NCBI GenBank assembly: GCA_000149265.1
Contig: CH002711.1
Location: 639,933-703,932, forward strand
DNA: 64,000 nucleotides
Direction of reading: 5' to 3'
Source: Ciona savignyi
Lineage: Eukaryota; Chordata; Ascidiacea; Phlebobranchia; Cionidae
The translations under genes were made by a program, and so were the position numbers. Below, piece after piece: positions 46,715 through 58,909 of this stretch. The notes under the pieces are model-generated. The model made no database searches. It saw only the letters and a list, made by a program, of their open reading frames with translations, and was not told where the DNA came from. The first letter of the stretch is position 1, and every line of letters starts with the position of its first letter.

Positions 46715-49700
46715 TTATAATTGGCCCCACTGTTCGGCTGGTGGGAAATTGGATATTACTCCGGTTTCTGAGATAGCGGTTTGTTCGTCGATTTTGTAAT
46801 CGAGTTTGAATCGAACCTTCACTTCTTTCTGCAAGTATTTTGATTGAATTTAGTGATAACATGTTAACTTGATATTGGGTGGAATATGATTCTAATGAAT
46901 AGACGTTAGGAGACATTGCCTATTCGGTCCGAAAACAAAAAAATTAAATTGTATAAGAAAAAAAAAGAAAAAGTAAGTTAAAAATAGGGAGACAAATATG
47001 TTATGCGGCAAAAAGCAGCAAAATTCCCCGATTGGGGGTAAATCCAGGAGTTTATGATTTTTTTATTAAAACTATTCTGAATGGGACCACTGAAAAATGA
47101 TATCTACATTTTGAAGCATCGCAATGTAAATTTACAATACTGACGAAAAGCAATCCCGACCCATGTTAAATGAAGATAGAGACCATTTGTGTAGGGACAG
47201 TACTAATTGTACCGTCTTGTATATTAGTGTTACGAAAAAATCCGATAATTAGATACAGATAGTACCTTTATACATGTCTTAATAGTCAGATGCATATCGT
47301 AGCATTTCACACTTTTTTTGTCCAAATAAAAACAGTAAAATTTGACTTGAATGATTTAACAATCTCACGCAATGTTTGTAAAATACGTTATTGATAAACA
47401 GAGATGGTTAACGCGACGATACATATACCAAATATATAAAAAACGGTCTAAGAGACGAACCCATGTTCGAAAATAAGCCCGTTAAAAAAAAATAAAAAAG
47501 CTATACTTACGTGGGCAGGGTTGGCAATGATCATGACTTGTGTAATTGGTGGACTTGATACAATGGGGTTGAACGCTGGAACGTCGGTGTTCGACGGTGG
47601 TTGTAACTTAATCCGCATCACCTGGAATAATGGGAGAAGATGATCATAATTGTGGGAAGGAACAACGGCAGTGCAAGGGAAAAAGCAGATTGTTGAAGTG
47701 TATGCATCAATGAGATGGCACGTGACAATACCGGAAACGTATCATAACCCTTATTATTACCACCAATATCCGAAACATAAGTAAAACAACATAAATAGGT
47801 TTTGTTCCCATACGAAACGCACAAGGGTAAATAAACAGTGAATAAGATGAAGCTTTTGTCCAGGAACGATGCATTCGCCGTCAATACATGACGTTGCAAT
47901 ATTTCCAAAACTATGAGTGCCAGATCACTTTACTTAATTCGTATTTCTCAACCTCGTTTAAATTTAATCGCCACCAGTTTAATGATCCGTCTTAAAACGA
48001 TCCGTATTAAAAGCAGCAACTGAATAACTCGAGTTTATACCTTTGGCACGGCGGCTTGGAAGAGGATATTATGGACTGGGTTAGTTCTGGTGCTCATGAT
48101 GGACACGACTGACACCAGAGTGTCGGTCCTCGTTGGGGTGGCGTGGTCTTTCGCAAAATGTAGCATTACACGTATGCCGTTGTTATCGTACGCTGTCAGT
48201 GGCGCAAATGTACCTAGCGAAAGTGTATTGTTGATTCCCTCTTTGTATATACATATAAGTAGGACAGTAGGTACATTGTTTTATTAAAAAAGTAAGGCTA
48301 TAAATTGTATTCCGTGGACATGCAAAAAACCCAAACCTTTATGAGATTACATATCTAAAATGCATTCGAATGGACGTCGTTTCTTATGACATTTTGACCG
48401 TCTAGTTTTCACAGCTATTCCAGTTTGAAGGTATGATTAAGGCATTGTCTGAATAGTGTTTTGCTCAGGGACAAAATATTGATTGCAGGTCTCAGACCAA
48501 AACCCGTTTATGACCGATTTGGACACACCGGAAGTAGTTGTCCATGACAAACAGGTAAGGCTATATCGCTCATATAACTCACTTGGCCGTATGGATTCCA
48601 ATTTCACAAACACATCGGAAAGCGACATATCAGGTATGGGTGCTGTAGTCTGTGTCGTGACCGGCGGCGTTGGGTCAGGGGTCATTGACACCAGGCATCC
48701 AGTTGTAGGTGCCATGGGTGCACTGGCTAGTGGGACATTGGTGGGCGGGGTTGAAATGGGTAAAAGTGGGGCCACAGTGGTAGGTTGGGGGGTTAGGGTT
48801 GATGGAATATCGAACAGTGAAGTGCTGGTATTATCGGTGGTGGTGGTGGGCTTCTTTAATAATTCGTTTAAAGTTGGCTTCATAGCAGGTTTTCTGAATA
48901 ATTATAAAAACCATTATATAGCTTGGTATATTTGTAGACGAAGAATAAAAGGTTTAGTATCGCCTGTAAGAATAATGTTCCATTTGCTACAAAAAGTGTA
49001 TTATGGTGGTTTTCAATGAGATTGTTATGTTTATTTCTTATAATTCCAACGAGAATGAATTAAGTGGATTTTGCTGATAAAACAAAGTCATATGCCTTGT
49101 CGGCACACAACAACATTAGTATAGGCATGAAGAGATCAACACAGCAACGTATTTGTGCGTTAACATTCATAAATGCATGAACATACACTTGTAATAAAAA
49201 CATAATAATATTTAGTCACTTACGGGAATTGACTTTGCAATTTATGTCCAAGCGTTTGCTCCATTAAGCCTCTGCTTAATATATCAATATCCGACAGCAC
49301 CTGTAATGATTTGTTAAAACATTGGTATTTTAGAATTTTTAAAAGGTGATAATTTAAAAAAATAATCAGATTGTATAACTTTACATAATTACACTATTTT
49401 TATGCATATTATCAAATGCATTAAGTAAAAATTGTCAAAAACTTGTAAAAGAAATAAAAATTGTAATTTAAATTAAACCCATATATATCTTATGAATGAC
49501 ATTATAAAAAAAAATATCTTGCAATTGCAAATACAAAATATAATTCATTTTAAATGTGTTAGTTGAATTAAAATTTGATACCAGAAACTTAGATCCTAAA
49601 ATTTAGAGTAAAATGTGAATGAAAAACTGTAAAAAAGACATTATTTGTGTATCTTTTTCACTATATAATATAGAAGCATTGACAACAAAACTCACCGGGG

Positions 49701-52700
49701 TTCTTGGCTGAGGTTGAGGGGGCGCTGCTAGTTTGGGGATCACAGGGATGGTGGGGTTGGCTGGGGGGATGACTGCGGGTTGGGATGGGAGGAGATCATC
49801 CAGGGAGAATGGATCATCATCCGGAGCTGATGTGGAGGGAGGAGCGGACTGGAAGTCGAGGAGCATGGTGTCGGCTGACTCCACTGTGGGAGGAGAGATG
49901 AGACGGATTGCACAAATTGATCAGAGGTTTAGTTTTATCATTTTTACCTCCAGTATTAAATAAACACAAATGATTCATATTAGGGCACAGGAATAGGAAA
50001 AGACGGCAAAATGAACAGTCGTTAAAACACGTTATTTAAAAAAAAAGATATATTAAATATATATAGGAAAATTAATATTAGGAATGGGCAAGTATCAAAT
50101 GTCACAAGTGTATCATCGGAATATAATATGTCTATAGTCTGATTGAAATTAATATTAACTATTTGATGCAATATTAAGATTATTTCTGTAATTTGGCATG
50201 CTATTAACATAGGCTAATAATCAAAGTATCCTACTGGCATTCGGTATGAATTATTTGATGACAAGATCAAAACAATATTAGTTAATTGACATTTCACAAT
50301 AAAAAATGCACGCATAATAGTAAAGGATTTCATACAGTTTGGTGGTAATTTACAATAAGATATAAAGTTTAAATGGTAGCAGTTAGTTTGTGGCCACAAA
50401 GCTGGGTAATGAGAGCCTACCATTGTTACTATGCTGCATGTTAGCTGAAGGGATAGACTGCATAGATGGAAAGACGGCGGTGCCATTGGTAAAATCATGT
50501 GATGATGGTAGAGGCGCGAAATTCAAATTTGCAAGATCAAGCAAGCTTGATGAGGCTTCTGAATAATTAACGCAAATTACTGAAAGAAGATTAGTTGCGT
50601 GAATATAATTACGCTTTTCATTAAAATCATAATGAAAAACATTGATTATTAATACAATAAACATAATAGGAAAGATTAACATTTTTAAAGGAGAAAATGA
50701 TGACTATCACTGGTATTAGTGTTGCTGAGACATATGTTACTTTGGTATGCCTGGTAAACTTTTCCCTTTTTTATTTGGGGTATTGAATACTCAGTTAGCT
50801 TAAAACATGTTTCAATCACACAACTGAGCTTATATTATTATAATGAAACAAAAAAAATATTTTCCGGGGTCCAACATAAGCACACTTTATCACAATTAAA
50901 CTTAAACCCAATCTCAGATGAAAAAGTGAGTAAATGTTTAAAAAAATTATATGAGGCAATGTGCCAATATTTTGACATTATATGTCACAACCAACAACCA
51001 TCTAAAAAAGGTTTCCAAACTATAAAAGGCAGAGTTTGAGCTTCTACATAATTAGAGATTCACTCTTGACACCAAATCACAACATATAACTACATTAATC
51101 ACAATAGTGGTTGTAGTTTTAGTTCAAATCGTTATAAAGCACAATTACCCGGCATATTACACATTACCCGGTATATTACACATACCCGGTATATTACACA
51201 TTACCCGGTATATTACACACACCCGGTATATTACACATTACCCGGTATATTACACATTACCCGACATATTACACATACCCGGCATATTACACAATCAATT
51301 AATTAAATTAATTAATTACAAGAATTAAAACTTGATGATAGTATTATGTAAAACTACACAAGCTATACTAAATAAAGTATGATTACATTTAAATTGTTGT
51401 TAAAATGATGAAATTTGCAAGACATAAAAATGTAAAAATATGAATATCCCTTCATTTAACACCTTGAGGTTTCTCTGGAACTGCTTTGTCTGGCTCTGCT
51501 GAGCCATCCGCCTTTCTGTCAGTCATCGATGTGAGTTTGGGGGCTACGATCTTCTCGAAAGACTGCATCACCCTCGATACGTCGTCGTTTGCCCCGAGGA
51601 TCTCCATGAGCGCAGTTTCATCATCATCAGTGTCCGAAGCGAGACGGAATAAAGTCGGTCGCATCTTCTGGCAGCTGTCATATAATTCCTGCCAGAAAGG
51701 TGGGGTTGTGGCCAAGGCACGACAACTGTGGTTTGTATAGAACAACAGACCTTTACCGTTACTGACTAGGGTGTACACTATTTACTCAAGTGCATTTATG
51801 CTAAGGAACAATTATGAATGGTATAAGACTTGGTAATTAGTGATTACATGTTCTAAATACACTTGTGTACAATTGCACTTCAATTTTTGCATTCAGGTAA
51901 TATAATTGTCAAAACGCTAAGCCAACAGGGAAAAATAATTTGTGATACCATTAAGTTGAAATTGCTTTTATCACTTGTATACCATGAAGAAGTTGCTTTG
52001 ATAACTGGGTTAAAGCAATATCAGTAAAGTGCTTTTTTTAAGAACAAACTTAAATTTAATAGAGCAGTTTAAGTAAATAAACAAGTTAAAAAAAACATTT
52101 CTCTAACCTTCATCATTTGCATATCGCTGATAGCAGTAACATCAGGATTAAAATGACTGAGCATCTCATTGAGAAGTCGGACATTATTTGTTACTTCCTC
52201 CAGAGTTTCGTTGCGTTTCCTCATTTTTTCCATCCTTGCTTCATCTTCTTTTACCACATTTTTAATCATGCGATTGGCAGCCTACACAATGTATAATACA
52301 TTAGATGGAATTTATTAAAAATTTGCTTTTATGGTTTAACATTGCCGTTCTTTAACTTTTATTTTATTACAACTATTCAGCATTAAAATATCTTAGTCTA
52401 AATCTATGACACAAAATGTAGTCCTAATCCAGCAGATCCAATTCGATGTATCATTCCTACATTCAATCAACCAATTTTTTATTCTATTTAAGGATACCAA
52501 ATAACTACTAGTACTGTTCTTAACAAGGAAAACAAATAGAAACTTTATAATTAAACCAGGAGATATGAAAAAAATACTGGTACGTCTAACTAAGAAGATT
52601 CTACCTAAAAAGATTTAAAACAACCTTGTAATGCACAAGAAGTGTCTGATATATTCTAATAATTTAAAATCTTAAATTAATTTTTATGATCTAGTTTAAA

Positions 52701-54971
52701 ACCAACTGTTTGAAATAAGTTGGGACGTTGTCCCAAAGTACGTACTTGCAAATCTTCAGGCCTTGTGCTTTTCAAAAGTTTATCGAGTTGTTTCCTTTTC
52801 TCTTCATCATTGAACAATGTATCTCTGTCCTGTGTTGGTGGCGGTGTATTGGTCACCATGGACTGATCATACTTTGGATCAGTCTTCACTATGCCTGGGG
52901 ATATAGAATGAACCACCTCAATAGCCTATAGCCTCAATGTGCTTTGAAAATCAGTTTTTCACATATGAGCTTAGAATATAAATGTAAGAAAGATATCAGG
53001 GGAGTTTTGTTATTTCTGGGTATAGAAAAACAATTAAAATTGGTATAATGCGTAAAAAAAATTTACTAATGTTTGCGTGCAATTAGGTTATCACAACTGT
53101 TTTATTGTTAGTAATGGTAGTGACCGTTATACTACTTTCATTAAGGGCTGGGAATAATGTCGGCTTTGTACCAATTGCTACTTGATTTATAAAAAATCAC
53201 AGATTACGCTTGAACAAGCAATTTGCAAGTTTTAAACATAGCTGGGAAAGGGACATGCTGAATTAACCAGTGAATAACGCAATGTGCAATCAAACCTAAT
53301 GGGACTAATTATTGCAATATGAACTGACAGTATGTGAGAGAAAATAAACATAGCTAAATTGCAATACAAAAAATCCTGTTGAACTTTACATATGACAGAC
53401 ATTTATTACAGAGAAATAATTTAAAGCTCACCTTGCTTTTTAAGCATCTGGTATGCATCTCTTATTTTGACTTGGTCCGAAAGTGCAATACTCCATGTGA
53501 ACAGCATTGTTAGTACCCGGGTCTGGACCTTTTCACTGGTTTTATCGCCTAAATACTGCAAAGAAAAGGGATAATTTTTAAACAGTACCGGTATCTAAAA
53601 ATGTAGTAATAATATGAAAATCTTTATACTGTTCATAGTGTAAACTTTAAAACAACCAATCCGTGTCATATTTAGCAGTATGATTTATAAATATATATAT
53701 ATTATTTAAAAAATATTTATTTAATAAAAAAAATGGTATATTAATGCTTCAGGAAAATATATACTGTTAATCTTTAGCACACTGGTATTCCTTACCTTTG
53801 GGGAGACAACCTTTATCATCTCATTTAGAAACCGATATTTTCCCAATTCCTTTCGAAACGCTTCACCACAATTCTTAACGCAAGCTTCTAGCACTGTGAG
53901 TGCCCGAAGAGCTTCCATTTCTTGAGGAGATTGCATTTTATGTGCAATCAGTCTGGTAGCATTTTGAGCTCTATAGAGGATATTCGAAAAACAGTTACCT
54001 TTTAGTATGGATGTGGATAACAATGCTCATTAAGTTTAAATGACTTGGTGTGTTGGGTGTTTAACTTTAAACATGGTTTGTCGAATGTTAACATTAGTTT
54101 TGGGTAAAAATAAAAGGCACAAGGTAAAAGCCCAGTCTTTAAAAAGTAATGTACCGTAAAGAAAAAAGGATTTTAGTAGACATACCACACAATTATGTAA
54201 AAATGGGCATAGGAAAGTTAATGTTATCCCAAAGATGGGAAAGTGACAGTTGTTTCAATTATTCTTTAAAATATATTTTCGCATTCAGTTCCTAAACCAA
54301 ATTAGGTGTGTTGTGTGCAATAACAATAATGTTTTTTTTGTTAACCCATATAAATCCCTTATAACTAGCTCTAAGATACATTCGTCTATCTGTGCTTCAT
54401 TTCAATCTCGCTATCATAATAGTCAGTTGGTTAATCAACCCAGACAGTGCCAATTAAAAATAGTGCCCCATAAAGTATTAAATACTATTTAAAGCATTCT
54501 TACCCCTCAAGTTCAAAATTGACTTTGTCACAGAATGCCATTATAAACTCCCAATCATCCTGTCTATTAAGTGTGCTTGTGGCTTTATCTAAATGGAAAT
54601 GACGATGATTCTGATTTTTTAATATTGGCATACATATTCAGAAATTTTTGCATTCAGTATGTAGGTTTTATTTTCTTATAAAATGTATAAATCTCACCTA
54701 CCAACCATGAAGTATGATATACCAGCTACCAGATATTTTAAAGAATACTTGTTAAATACACTTGATGCAAAATTTTCACATTGTTGAACGTGTACAAGAA
54801 ATCAATTAATGAAATTGTATGCAAATTGATGTACCATTTGCCACCTTTTACGCAGAATATATCTTTTTTTATAGTGTACACTGTAAAATGGGCCTACAGA
54901 TCGAAATTCCTTATATAACTCGACTTACTGAGCAATGTCTCCAATGTTTCATCAGGGTCATCTGCTGCCAT
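46715..54971 (-). CDS. GGA: GGA adaptor (Golgi-localised, gamma-ear containing, ARF-binding protein)
   Basis: Fourteen minus-strand exons: 54929-54971 (ATG), 54504-54588, 53796-53970, 53432-53555, 52746-52894, 52108-52281, 51463-51688, 50421-50558, 49696-49883, 49224-49300, 48583-48893, 48041-48213, 47511-47621 and 46715-46828 (TAA). They join without a phase break to 695 residues. The VHS domain (about 1-145) has ATRLIAHKMQSPQEMEALRA and YRFLNEMIKVVSPK. The GAT domain (about 175-300) has NRMIKNVVKEDEARMEKM and KMRPTLFRLASDTDDDETAL. The hinge has clathrin-box-like SLLDLANL and MLLDF. The gamma-ear (about 556-695) runs from SDVFVKLESIRPS to NFPPAEQWGQL. GGAs bind acidic-dileucine cargo through VHS, ARF-GTP through GAT, clathrin through the hinge and accessory proteins through the ear, sorting from trans-Golgi to endosomes. 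Vertebrates have three paralogues; this looks like the single ancestral-type gene, as far as one window can show. Confidence 0.97.
51144..51294. repeat. short tandem repeat, 18-20 bp unit, about eight copies
   Basis: Units of the form CCCGGTATATTACACATTA repeat with small length changes (TTA present or absent before CCC) and variants CCCGGCATATTA and CCCGACATATTA. It lies in the GGA intron between exons 50421-50558 and 51463-51688. Confidence 0.92.
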
Positions 54972-55704
54972 TTCAACCACACAAGATTTGGTATTTATTG
55001 CAACAAGTCTAGTGCACTACAAGATGACACACAACCGCAACCATTTAATTAAATTAGAAATAAAATTAAGGCTTGATAGAATCTTTCTTTTTATAATAAA
55101 TAGCGTTTTTGTAGTGGAAACTTGACGGTGCATTGCTAGCCAAAATATACAAATAAGGAAATAATTTGTAATGGTGACTGATCATCTCAGGAAAAATTTT
55201 ATTTTGATGTTTTTCATTCTATATTACAGAGCACACAAGTTCAAACACCCAATATCCAGCAGAAGCACGTTTTACTAGAAGGCTGAGCTCACAGAGTAGA
55301 AATCAACAAGTAATCGCAGATACATGTAGCTTTAAATAGAGCTTTTTGTATTAAATTTGGCAATTGAAATCGAAGAAAAAATTGTAACAGGCAGGACATT
55401 GCACTTGCCCCTCCAAAAAGTTAACAAAATAGAAATTTATGTTGTACCAATTAGACTTAAATTAAAAAGAAATATTTTGCTTCAACTTTAAGATATTTGC
55501 TTCACACTATACTATGACAGAGCATAACCACCTTAAAAATTATTTATTTGGTATAATGTATTGCTTCGATTTATAGTAAAACTTGTGCTGCATTCAAAAC
55601 GTAAGTAAAAAACGATCAATCGATACCACTAGTCTTTCAACCAACTGTAGAAATTTGTAAAGTAATCTAATTGAAACAGCGATGCAGTTTGCACTTCCAC
55701 AAGA
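54972..55704. other. intergenic between GGA start and SSR1 stop
   Basis: Holds the GGA promoter and the SSR1 3' UTR (both minus strand). AATAAA on the minus strand at 55543-55548, about 157 bases after the SSR1 stop, is a likely polyadenylation signal. No coding frame was recognised. Confidence 0.5.
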
Positions 55705-56619
55705 TTACTCTGCGGTGGAGGATTTCTTTGCTGCGCGCTTTCTTGGCGACCTTCCTGGACTCGGGGAACCTTTGTTCATTGCTTTTAAAGTTTCTTCTGG
55801 GATCCATTTGTAATCAACAGGGCCGTTGGTGCCTGTTTCCACGGCATTTCCATTTGGTGTGGGTGCAGCTGGAGCAGCGGATCCACCTCTCTTTTTTGTT
55901 TTTCGCACTTTGGAATTGAGGGTGTGATACATGCCAAAGAGTGCTAGGAATCCAAGAGCCATGAGCATGATGTACATGAAAAAGGTTTCAGCATCAACTC
56001 CCTCCTCGTTCTCAAGAACCTGGATAGTTTGATTGTAGACTGTATCTTTGTACAGGTTTTCCTCTGTATCTTTGTAGTGTACGTTAACAAGAAGACCAAA
56101 GGACCTGCCACCAGCCAGCTCACCAGGCAGGAAGTCATATTTGAATGATCCTTCCTTTCCAGCGTCAATCATCTTGTTTGGGGCATTGGTAGAGAAATTC
56201 TGGATCACGTAAGAGAAATCTTGAGGATACCTGAATGATCCATCGATGCTGGTAATGATGAAGTTGTTGGAACCTGCATTTGAGAAGTGGATTAGTGCAC
56301 TGGACATTTTTCCAGCAATGATGACAGGTTCGGCTCCCGAGTTAAAGACGATGGCAGTTTCCGCTTCACTATGGGCTGTGATCGGCTCTGCCTCCTCCTC
56401 CGCATCTTCTTCCGTTGGAGCAATATTCGGCTCTTCAGCTTCCCCCTCCTCTTCTACAGTGCTCTCATCATCTTCATCTGCCACCTCGCCATCTTCATCA
56501 TTCAAAGTCTCATCCTCAGTGGCATCTTCCGCTGCCGCCAGCCCCTGCTTTTCAATGAGCATGACAGTGGGAAACACAAGTAAAAACAACAAGAACATTT
56601 TTGATAGATTCCGGAACAT
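55705..56619 (-). CDS. SSR1: translocon-associated protein alpha (SSR1), intronless
   Basis: One open frame of 304 codons (human SSR1 has 286). Parts in order: an N-terminal signal peptide (residues 1 to about 28); a strongly acidic Glu/Asp stretch (about 31-85); a luminal domain with GSFRYPQDFSYVIQNFST, LPGELAGGRSFGLLVNVHYK and possible N-glycosylation sites NFS and NQT; a membrane segment about 212-233 (FFMYIMLMALGFLALFGMYH); a basic cytosolic tail with the conserved WIPEETLKAMNK and a terminal RSPRKRAAKK. TRAP-alpha is part of the TRAP complex beside Sec61 in the rough ER and helps certain signal sequences start translocation. Vertebrate SSR1 has several introns; none interrupts this copy. 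Confidence 0.97.
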   Translation of the reverse strand: MFRNLSKMFLLFLLVFPTVMLIEKQGLAAAEDATEDETLNDEDGEVADEDDESTVEEEGEAEEPNIAPTEEDAEEEAEPITAHSEAETAIVFNSGAEPVIIAGKMSSALIHFSNAGSNNFIITSIDGSFRYPQDFSYVIQNFSTNAPNKMIDAGKEGSFKYDFLPGELAGGRSFGLLVNVHYKDTEENLYKDTVYNQTIQVLENEEGVDAETFFMYIMLMALGFLALFGMYHTLNSKVRKTKKRGGSAAPAAPTPNGNAVETGTNGPVDYKWIPEETLKAMNKGSPSPGRSPRKRAAKKSSTAE

Positions 56620-58813
56620 GATTACCTTACTTATATAAAGATTGAAACTATGTAATTTATTCTATAAATCTGTATATAAAAATTAACCAACATTGTTAAA
56701 ATTAAATAAAAAATAATGCCATTAAAATGTTTAAATATAAGTTTTTATAAACAGGCAAGATAGGCATAAATTTCAGTTGAGTATCTTGAACATATTTGAA
56801 AAGGGCAAGCACCTCACCAGCCACCAATCCAATTATATAAACCAACACCAATGGTACATGTAGCTACTCAATATCAAACAATGATGTATTTAGGTTAACA
56901 TTTGGAAAAAGAATAAATACACTTGTATCTATGAACACGTAAGAGAAAAGAATATTCAATTATATAAACTTGTTCTTTGAGTCGAAGCTGCAACAGATCT
57001 AACCTGTCTAATTTTATTATAGTATTTTGGATATGGAACAACATTATAAACACTTACGCTAAATGCTATATTTTTATAATACAAACAAAATATGAAAGAA
57101 CTAGACATAACGGTAAACCGCTTGACAAATTGAAAATAAAAAAACACGTATAACACCTGCAAGTTTTAAACTCTAATAATCTACTACAGCGTAACTTTTC
57201 TCTCACAATGCAGCCACGTAAATAAGTGGTGCCAAGCAATATGGATTAAATATTTTTTACGATTAAAAATCAGAATGTATATCAAATTAAAGCATTTTAC
57301 TTAAAAAAATGCTTTACTTTAAAATTTTAATTCTAAAATATTTATCTGAATATGCGTCTTATAGCGTTAGGATTAAAAAACAACTTAACGTAAAGGTATA
57401 TTTAAAGATGGGTAAACACTGAACAAGGCTTTCGTCATGCACGAGTAAACTTTGTTTTTTGGTTAAAAAGTGATAAACGTGTTTCCTTGGTAATGTTGGG
57501 TTGGATAGTCCTATTGCTTTTTGCAGCCTGATCTTGACGTAAATAGAAAAATTAATATTCAAAAATACCTGATCAGCCAAATGATTGAAACGTTAAATTT
57601 AAACTTCCATGAGGCATCCCCCGTTATTACAGGCGAAAAAATAATTATAAAATTTTATCTCTAAATTCCAGCACTGCTGAATTACTGCCATTTCAGGACT
57701 ATGCACACTTTCGCCTACAGTGACGTTTGACTTTACAACTATAAATTTTTATCTTACTGGTTGATCACGATAAATTTACAGTATGTTAGGGTCGTATACG
57801 GAAAATACTCTTGATTATCCCCGAAAATAAGAAGAGGTAGTAGGGGTTTTAACGCAATCGGGTTACAATGACTTTTGCGTCGTAATAAATACGGTGGAGA
57901 CTGTGTAAGAGTTTGTGTTCTACGGATTAAATCACCAGTTCTGGCAGCGTTTTCACAGCTGACGTCTGCATAGAAATAATATAAATATTCGGCCGCTATT
58001 TTCTCCATCCTATGACGTAAGAAAAGGACGCCATCTCAAGCCCTGTGGTGGATACGAAAGAGTTTTTAAGTATTTTACATTTTAAATGCCAAGTGGCACG
58101 TAACTACTGTGTTAAAATTTGCTTTGTTTTTTTAGCAGTATATTAAAAAAAGAAATTTTTCATTAAATTAGAGTCTTTACTGTTTAAACATACCGTATAA
58201 GCTCTATAAAATATTATAAATAATTTAGATGTGAAGACCTGTTAAATACCTTGGTAACTTTTGTAATTTACATGAAAAATAGAAGCTTGGCATTAATCAG
58301 TATCCCTTTGAATGGTGTAGGTGTTAAATTACCTTAGAAGTTTCTTCAATGACTAGCCTAATATATACTTTAAAATATAAAACTACAAATTTAAACGGTT
58401 ATTACTTCTACATTCATGAAGCTACTTTACATGGCCATACTAAAGTGCTGAAAGCGGTAGCAGGCTATTATTTTGTCATTTTCTATGCATTAGTGTATAT
58501 ATGGGTTATTATTGTGTACATTTTTGATATCAGTATGAATTTAAAAATAAAGGAAGCAAAACCCCTTACCAAGAGTATAATTAAAAAAATATAGGCCTAA
58601 CCTGGTTAAAGCAGTAATATCAACCACACAATCAATTATATTATTAACTCCAGCCTGAATGCTTTAAACCCAAATGTTCTAACCTACATTTTAGTGTTCT
58701 GTTTTTCCTTTCCGTCTGTTTAGTCCACCTTTTCCATTTACATAATTATACAGCCGCATTTTTATTCTTCCAGGGCAGTTGACTTGTTATCAAAGTGTAA
58801 TTTTTGTTGTTAG
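56620..58813. other. intergenic; SSR1 upstream region
   Basis: AT-rich. Contains the SSR1 promoter and the weak candidate exon at 57766-58008. Open frames at 57359-57580 (-) and 58349-58594 (+) show no family resemblance. Confidence 0.45.
57766..58008 (-). other. possible first exon of an unrecognised minus-strand gene
   Basis: An ATG at 58008 opens an 84-codon frame (MEKIAAEYLYYFYADVSC near the start, later PPYLLRRKSHCN). A donor-like GTAAGA lies near its end. Two CRE-like motifs flank the start: TGACGTAA just upstream and GACGTC shortly downstream. A competing upstream ATG gives only a 12-codon frame. No family was recognised and no clear second exon was found, so it may be chance. Confidence 0.2.
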
Positions 58814-58909
58814 CTGCTCTTGGTCAACTGGTGTGGAGTGGAAAAATTGAAGAAATGTCCTCTTCATCTTCTGCTCGGAGAAGTGGGACCATGAAGCTCA
58901 GACTTACAG
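58814..58909 (+). other. candidate coding exon of an unrecognised plus-strand gene
   Basis: A T-rich acceptor (TTTTTGTTGTTAG) precedes a 96-base open stretch ending at a GTTAGT donor. The frame reads ALGQLVWSGKIEEM, then a Ser run and ARRSGTMKLRLTG. Read instead as a first exon, the ATG at 58855 (MSSSSSARRSG) would be the start. No partner exon was found downstream in the window, and I cannot name the family. Confidence 0.35.

Noticed and set aside
48483..49019. 178-codon plus-strand open frame, Gly/Val rich
   Set aside because: It is the reverse of the Pro/Thr-rich GGA hinge exon 48583-48893; a Pro/Thr-rich exon read backwards gives such a frame.
56246..56638. 130-codon plus-strand frame, Ser rich
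   Set aside because: Antisense of the acidic Glu/Asp stretch of SSR1, which gives Ser-rich frames when reversed.
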